Below, piece after piece: positions 5,006-9,295 of a stretch of 9,295 nucleotides of DNA. The stretch comes from Spirochaetaceae bacterium (lineage in GTDB: Bacteria > Spirochaetota > Spirochaetia > B11-G9). Position numbers and translations under genes: made by a program. Below the pieces are notes generated by a model. That model was not told the origin of the DNA. It did not search any database and worked only from the letters and a program-made list of their open reading frames with translations. Position 1 is the stretch's first letter. Each line of letters opens with the position of its first letter. The stretch spans positions 1 through 9,295 of the forward strand of contig DAOVSY010000095.1 of the NCBI GenBank assembly GCA_030633365.1. Reading direction: 5' to 3'.

Positions 5006-7396
5006 ATGCAAAAAGGTCGATTGTCATATTATTCAGCAGCTGTACTGGGATTATTGGGAGTGTTTTTTCTTCTTTCTTTAATTCTAAGTTTTTATGGAAT
5101 AGGGAATCCCTCCGGGGACTTTCTTAAAGCCAGTTTTACTTATGCATCTTTCTTTATTCCATTATATATTTTTACAGCAGCACTGATGTCTTTTAAAGAG
5201 CAGTTTCGCAGTAAATGGGTAATCCTTCTTACTTCTACAATACTTCCATTTTTAACCCTGGTCTTATTTTTAAAAGTGTATCTTGATATTGATAGTTCTT
5301 TACCAGTTGTTTTTACAGTCAATCTTATGGGAAGAAAAGAAAGTTCATTTCTTCTGTCTCTTATATTTTTAGTAGAAATATTAATAATTTATGTTCTAAG
5401 TATAAAAATATCAGTTGCAACCAGAGCCTCCATAGAAGTAAATACACAGATAATTAAGGAAGTTCCTGAAGTAATTGAAGAACCTAATCATAAAGGCCAT
5501 TCTATTTTACGCCCTGGAATATCTGAAGAACTTCTTGGAACCAGCTCTGTCGATAGTACTGACTCTTTTGATTCAGATCAATCAGATTATAATAATCCTA
5601 CTCCATTTATGACAGAAAATATCTCTGGTGATCATAGTAATTTAGATATAGACCTTCCCGAACTGCCATCACTGGATAAGCTTAAATCTATTGGGAATCA
5701 AAGTTCGGGCTTAGCAGAAATTTTGGTAAATGATAAAGATCTATCTATTAATTTTGGGGAAGAATATGAAGAGATAGATGAGTCTGAAGAACAGAATAAT
5801 CCTAATTTTGAAGAAGAAGTATTTTCTGAAATTGGTGAAGATCATCTTATCAATACAGATATTTCAGATAACATTTTAACTGAAGATTCCCCTGTTAAAA
5901 TTCTCAGTGAAAAGGATACAGGCACTCCAAAGGGGCAGAAAAAATTTACTTATGCAAATTACAGTGTACCATCTAAAAATATACTTAAGGACTATGCTGA
6001 CAGCCACTATTGGGTAATTGATGATGCAACAAGACTGGCTGCAGAAGTACTAAGGGAAACACTGGAAGAGTTTAAAATTAAAGCAGAAGTTACAGGAATA
6101 AAAAAAGGTCCTGTAATTACAATGTTTGAAATTCTGCCTGCTCCAGGTGTGAAGTTGTCAAAGATTGCCAATCTGGCAGATAATATTGCAATGCGTCTTG
6201 CTGCTTCCAGGGTTAGAATTGTTGCCCCCATACCTGGTAAGCATGCTGTTGGAATTGAGATTCCCAACAAGGAAAGAGCTATAGTTTCCTTTAAAGAGAT
6301 GCTTCAGGACGATAAGTTTTTGGATCCTAAGAATGAGATACCAGTTGCCATTGGCAAGGATATTACAGGAAATACACAAATAATAGATCTTGTAAAAACA
6401 CCCCACCTTTTAATAGCCGGAGCTACTGGTTCCGGTAAATCTGTATGTGTAAATGCTCTTATCTGCTCAATACTTTATAAACGAAACCCCGATCAGGTCA
6501 GACTTTTATTAATTGATCCAAAAATTGTAGAACTTAAACTCTACAATGGTATACCTCATTTACTTACTCCTGTAATTACCGAACCTAAACGTGCTTTTCA
6601 GGCGCTTCAGTACTGTATTTACATAATGGAACAGCGATATGCACTTCTTGATGGTATGGGTGTAAGAGATATTAGATCCTATAATAAAAAAATAGTTAAA
6701 AATAGAATTGCAACAAAAAAATTGCCTTATATTGTAGTAGTAGTAGATGAGTTTGCAGACCTTATTGCAACATCCGGAAAAGAGCTTGAGTCAATTCTTG
6801 CCAGGCTTGCAGCTATGGCCAGGGCTGTTGGAATTCATCTTGTTCTTGCAACTCAGAGACCGTCTATAGATGTTATTACTGGTCTTATTAAGGCAAATAT
6901 TCCAAGCCGGATAGCATTTATGGTATCCAATAAAATTGATTCCAGAATAATTCTGGATACTTCAGGAGCTGATAAACTTCTTGGGCAGGGTGATATGCTT
7001 TTCTCCTCTGCCTGGGATCCCTCTTTAACACGAATTCAGGGTGCCTTTTTATCAGATGCTGAGGTTGAAGGTGTAACTGCCCATGTGAAAACCCTTGGTG
7101 AGCCTGACTATATTGACGATGAAATTTTCTATGATGATGACACTGAGGATACAACAGATACAGGAAGTTATATAACTAATGATCCTCTAATGGATAAGGC
7201 TATAGAAACAGTTGTTCTGGCAGGAAAGGCCTCTGCTTCTTATCTTCAGCGACGTTTACAGATTGGATATAACCGGGCAGCAAGAATAGTGGAAGAGATG
7301 GAAGCCAGAGGTATAGTTGGCCCTCCTAATGGCAGCAAGCCCAGAGAGATTCTGCATGTACCGGATCGGGTTCGGGATGCTGGTTCTGAAGAATAG
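5006..7396 (+). CDS. ftsK: DNA translocase FtsK/SpoIIIE
   Basis: This membrane-anchored hexameric ATPase pumps chromosomal DNA through the closing septum and helps dimer resolution. The protein has 796 residues. Four membrane spans lie at about 8-31, 44-63, 71-93 and 113-135. An acidic, Ser/Asn-rich linker covers about 140-310. The motor follows: an alpha subdomain from about 325 (YWVIDDATRLAAEVLRETL), Walker A GATGSGKS at 472-479 with Lys478, and Walker B VVVVDE at 577-582. Family signatures DPKIVEL, ATQRPS and NIPSRIAF are present. The C-terminal gamma winged helix (about 724-785; SASYLQRRLQIGYNRAARIVEEME) is the DNA-sequence-reading domain that recognises polar motifs such as KOPS or SRS. 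All key motor residues are present. The length is close to that of SpoIIIE and shorter than E. coli FtsK because the linker is short. It lies 66 bases after uppP and 16 bases before the next gene, suggesting cotranscription. Confidence 0.97.
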   Translation: MQKGRLSYYSAAVLGLLGVFFLLSLILSFYGIGNPSGDFLKASFTYASFFIPLYIFTAALMSFKEQFRSKWVILLTSTILPFLTLVLFLKVYLDIDSSLPVVFTVNLMGRKESSFLLSLIFLVEILIIYVLSIKISVATRASIEVNTQIIKEVPEVIEEPNHKGHSILRPGISEELLGTSSVDSTDSFDSDQSDYNNPTPFMTENISGDHSNLDIDLPELPSLDKLKSIGNQSSGLAEILVNDKDLSINFGEEYEEIDESEEQNNPNFEEEVFSEIGEDHLINTDISDNILTEDSPVKILSEKDTGTPKGQKKFTYANYSVPSKNILKDYADSHYWVIDDATRLAAEVLRETLEEFKIKAEVTGIKKGPVITMFEILPAPGVKLSKIANLADNIAMRLAASRVRIVAPIPGKHAVGIEIPNKERAIVSFKEMLQDDKFLDPKNEIPVAIGKDITGNTQIIDLVKTPHLLIAGATGSGKSVCVNALICSILYKRNPDQVRLLLIDPKIVELKLYNGIPHLLTPVITEPKRAFQALQYCIYIMEQRYALLDGMGVRDIRSYNKKIVKNRIATKKLPYIVVVVDEFADLIATSGKELESILARLAAMARAVGIHLVLATQRPSIDVITGLIKANIPSRIAFMVSNKIDSRIILDTSGADKLLGQGDMLFSSAWDPSLTRIQGAFLSDAEVEGVTAHVKTLGEPDYIDDEIFYDDDTEDTTDTGSYITNDPLMDKAIETVVLAGKASASYLQRRLQIGYNRAARIVEEMEARGIVGPPNGSKPREILHVPDRVRDAGSEE

Positions 7397-7412
7397 ATGA
7401 GTTTAATTCACT

Positions 7413-7781
7413 ATGTCATCTAAACCTCCTCTCCCATGGCCAGTCCTCCTCATCCCTTTAAGCATAATGCTCTTAGGCCAAATTTTCGCAAAACTATCCG
7501 GAAACTATATCGCGTCCGGTGGATCTATTCTAAATACCTATTCTTTAATTAGTTACATTTGCTTAATAAGCAGAGGATTTCTCTGGATATTTATTATACG
7601 TAGAATGCGATTGGTTTTTGCTTATCCTGTAATGAGCATCAATTACATATTGGTACTTCTTGTTTCATACTTTATCTTTAAAGAAGAAATTGTAAGCACA
7701 AACTTAATTGGAGCCGGGCTAATAAGCCTGGGTGTTATTCTTATAGGTATTGGAGAAAAATATAACGGGAGAAGGGTTTGA
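7413..7781 (+). CDS. Small EamA/SMR-type membrane protein, ArnE-like putative flippase subunit
   Basis: This 122-residue protein has four predicted membrane spans (about 9-28, 41-62, 67-87 and 93-114). The FAYPVMSINYILVLLVSYFIF segment followed by KEE and a GxGLISLGVILIG helix are typical of the EamA/SMR fold. When aligned by eye with EmrE, the position of its proton-coupling Glu14 is Met19, so a drug/proton antiporter is unlikely. ArnE and ArnF are short proteins of this fold proposed to flip undecaprenyl-phosphate-linked aminoarabinose, and this gene is likewise followed by a second short paralogue and an ArnC-type glycosyltransferase. It starts 16 bases after ftsK with no strong ribosome binding site. 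The sugar carried cannot be told from sequence, so no arn symbol is given. Confidence 0.8.
   Translation: MSSKPPLPWPVLLIPLSIMLLGQIFAKLSGNYIASGGSILNTYSLISYICLISRGFLWIFIIRRMRLVFAYPVMSINYILVLLVSYFIFKEEIVSTNLIGAGLISLGVILIGIGEKYNGRRV
7768..7776 (+). promoter_or_regulatory. Ribosome binding site of the ArnF-like gene
   Basis: The purine run GGGAGAAGG G-rich core at 7768-7776 lies inside the end of the preceding gene. It ends four bases before the ATG at 7781, which favours that ATG over the in-frame TTG at 7778. Confidence 0.6.
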
Positions 7782-8143
7782 TGCTTGTTTATAGTAAACT
7801 TCTGTTAATGGTAATTTTAACATCCCTTTCTCAAGTATTTATTAAAATTGGTTCCCGTAAAATAATTACAAATAGTGGACTTTCAGTACTAATAAAAACG
7901 TTTTTAAATTATAATATTATTATTGGAATTAGCTTTGTTGTAGCTGCCCCTTTACTCTATTTTTCTGCTCTGTCCAGTGTCCCTCTGAATATTGCATTCA
8001 GTGTTAATGGCCTAGGCTACATAATTGTAATTGTTTTAGGAAGACTGGTTTTAAAAGAACATATTTCAATTTTTCATATTACTGGAGGGTTGCTAATTTT
8101 TGGTGGCTTTATGGTTTGGAATTTGGGAGCAGGATTATTTTGA
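7781..8143 (+). CDS. Small EamA/SMR-type membrane protein, ArnF-like putative flippase subunit
   Basis: This 120-residue protein has four predicted spans and shares the fold of its upstream neighbour. An N-terminal helix has SLSQVFIKIGS, a central span carries ISFVVAAPLLYFSALSSVPLNIAFSV-like character (about 44-70), and a LVLKEH loop precedes the final GGLLIFGGFMVW helix. The EmrE Glu14 position is Thr14 here, again arguing against drug/proton antiport. The ATG overlaps the stop of the upstream gene by one base (TGATG) and the 3' end overlaps the glycosyltransferase by four bases if TTG 8140 is its start. Such coupling is expected when two subunits are made in equal amounts, so the two probably form a heterodimer that moves a polyprenyl-phosphate sugar across the inner membrane. 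Part of this function is inferred from context. Confidence 0.8.
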   Translation: MLVYSKLLLMVILTSLSQVFIKIGSRKIITNSGLSVLIKTFLNYNIIIGISFVVAAPLLYFSALSSVPLNIAFSVNGLGYIIVIVLGRLVLKEHISIFHITGGLLIFGGFMVWNLGAGLF

Positions 8144-8874
8144 AAATATCTGTTGTTATTCCCAGTTACAATGGTTTGGATCGATTGGGTGAACTTTGTG
8201 TCAAAATAGAAAAAGCACTTCTGAATAATATTGAATTAGAAGATTTTGAAATAATTATAGTGGATGATGGCAGTAAAAACAGACCGGAAAAGCAGATTAT
8301 TGAATTACGAAATATGGGTATAGATGTTAAAGGTGTATTTCTTAAACAAAACTATGGGCAGCAGCTTGCTACCCTGGCAGGATTAAAAGTGTCCAAAGGG
8401 GATTATATTGTTACTATGGATGATGATCTTTCCCATAATCCGGAGGATATTATCGAATTATTTTCTTCTATTCAAAAAGGTAAGTTTGATGTTATCTATG
8501 GAATTCCCAAAAATAGTAGAACTGGATTGTTAAGAAAGAGTGGTTCGTTATTAAGAGATTTGATTTTTAATATATTTTTTAAAAAACCTAAAGGTATTTC
8601 TGTTTCAAGTTTTAGAATTTTAAACAGGGTTCTGACAGATAGAATAATAAGTGATATTTCTGAATATCGATATTTGTCTGTTGAAATTTTAAAGCATACA
8701 CAGGCAATTGCAAATATACAGGTTAGATATAATAGAGCAATAGAAAAAATAAGTCAGTATAATTTTATTAAACTTGTTCTACTTGCTTTATCTCTTATAA
8801 GATGTTCCCGTTTTTTTCCAAAATGGATTCGGGTGTCTGAAGCAGCATCAGAAATGAAGTGGGATATTATATGA
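8140..8874 (+). CDS. Family 2 glycosyltransferase, ArnC/DPM1-like polyprenyl-phosphate sugar transferase
   Basis: The enzyme probably transfers a sugar from a nucleotide donor to undecaprenyl phosphate on the cytoplasmic face. It has 244 residues. N-terminal GT-A signatures are KISVVIPSYNG (2-12), VDDGS (41-45), QNYGQQLATLAGL (70-82) and the metal-binding MDDDLSHNPED (93-103), which parallels the ArnC/GtrB series. An ISVSSFRILNR segment in the second half corresponds to the conserved DSFR-type region of these families. Unlike ArnC or GtrB it ends without two C-terminal membrane helices, so it is closer in form to soluble DPM1. The TTG at 8140 is preferred because it yields the standard GT2 N-terminus, has AGGA at 8131-8134 as ribosome binding site, and overlaps the previous stop as TTGA. 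An ATG at 8116 would add eight residues. The sugar cannot be inferred. Confidence 0.88.
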   Translation: MKISVVIPSYNGLDRLGELCVKIEKALLNNIELEDFEIIIVDDGSKNRPEKQIIELRNMGIDVKGVFLKQNYGQQLATLAGLKVSKGDYIVTMDDDLSHNPEDIIELFSSIQKGKFDVIYGIPKNSRTGLLRKSGSLLRDLIFNIFFKKPKGISVSSFRILNRVLTDRIISDISEYRYLSVEILKHTQAIANIQVRYNRAIEKISQYNFIKLVLLALSLIRCSRFFPKWIRVSEAASEMKWDII

Positions 8875-9295
8875 AGCTCATGATTGTTGGTGGTGGAGAG
8901 GCCCAGATAAATGCAATAAAAAGAGCCAAATTTATGGGTTTTTCTGTTGTAGTAAGTGATATGAATCCCGATTGCCCTGGAGCAAAAGAGGCTGATATAT
9001 TTGTTAAAGCAAGTACTTACAGCTATGAAGAAACTTGTTCTGCTGCAGAAAAAGAAAATGTGGATGCAATATTTACTTTAGGTACGGATCAGCCAGTTCT
9101 TCCTGTAACAAAGACTGCTCTGGGATTGGGAATTCCTTCAGGGATAAGTGTAAAAACCGCTTTATCTGTTACAAATAAAAGAATGATGAAACCGATTTTT
9201 GAAAAAGCAAAAATTCCTACTTGTAAATTTCAATTTATATCCATGGAATCAGTTTTTAATGATCTTGATGGTTTTACTTATCCACTGGTAATAAA
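8871..9295 (+). CDS. ATP-grasp family protein, N-terminal part (C-terminus outside window)
   Basis: The first 141 codons are present, from an ATG that overlaps the glycosyltransferase stop as ATGA (8871-8874). The frame is still open at the right edge. The N-terminal MKLMIVGGGEAQINAIKRAK and the following VVVSDMNPDCPG form the Rossmann-like pre-ATP-grasp domain seen in PurK, PurD and the carbamoyl-phosphate-synthase-like ligases. A TLGTDQPVLPV strand and an SVTNKRMMKPIFEKAKIPT segment mark the transition to the ATP-grasp fold. Such enzymes join a carboxylate to an amine, thiol or similar group through an acylphosphate. Its place directly after a lipid-sugar transferase suggests that it makes or decorates a sugar precursor, or attaches an amino acid. 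The ATP- and metal-binding residues lie beyond the window, so activity cannot be checked. Confidence 0.85.
   Translation, partial: MKLMIVGGGEAQINAIKRAKFMGFSVVVSDMNPDCPGAKEADIFVKASTYSYEETCSAAEKENVDAIFTLGTDQPVLPVTKTALGLGIPSGISVKTALSVTNKRMMKPIFEKAKIPTCKFQFISMESVFNDLDGFTYPLVI

Noticed and set aside
6007..6406. Two overlapping minus-strand open frames inside ftsK.
   Set aside because: They lie opposite conserved FtsK motor sequence, which explains their openness, and show no domain or ribosome binding site that I could support.
7397..7423. Eight-codon open frame directly after the ftsK stop as a leader peptide.
   Set aside because: It overlaps the next gene, has no ribosome binding site and shows no regulatory codon pattern, so it is most likely chance.

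Overview
The window is AT-rich, densely coding DNA and carries eight genes, two of them cut by the window edges. The best guess for the source is a spirochaete. From memory, Borrelia keeps ftsK, uppP and a lytic transglycosylase gene adjacent, and here the same three lie next to each other. A LysM protein with a long acidic cytoplasmic part would also suit a spirochaete. This assignment is inference; no rRNA or other marker gene is present.

Layout. On the minus strand, positions 1-399 hold the 5' part of a membrane-anchored TPR-like gene, whose promoter places transcription start at or next to its ATG. A divergent intergenic region of about 120 bp separates it from a plus-strand series that fills the rest of the window. 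The series begins with a 461-residue protein (520-1905). It has an Hsp70 substrate-binding-like domain without the ATPase, 28-residue acidic tandem repeats, one membrane span and a C-terminal LysM domain. A Slt70-type lytic transglycosylase (about 1871-4015) overlaps its end. After a 132-bp gap with a good sigma70-like promoter come uppP (4148-4939) and ftsK (5006-7396). Four tightly packed genes follow: two short EamA/SMR-type membrane proteins resembling ArnE and ArnF, a family 2 glycosyltransferase of the ArnC/DPM1 type, and the N-terminal part of an ATP-grasp protein that runs off the right end.

How the genes fit together. The first half deals with the cell wall and division: LysM binding to peptidoglycan, strand cleavage by the transglycosylase, regeneration of undecaprenyl phosphate by UppP, and chromosome translocation at the septum by FtsK. 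The second half looks like a lipid-linked sugar module. The glycosyltransferase would load a sugar on a polyprenyl phosphate, and the two small membrane proteins would pair to flip it across the membrane. The ATP-grasp enzyme would make or modify a precursor. UppP could link the halves, since it replenishes the shared lipid carrier.

The most unusual item is the Hsp70-SBD/acidic-repeat/TM/LysM protein, which would physically connect a chaperone-like cytoplasmic domain to peptidoglycan. No CRISPR array, insertion sequence, phage gene, tRNA or rRNA was seen.
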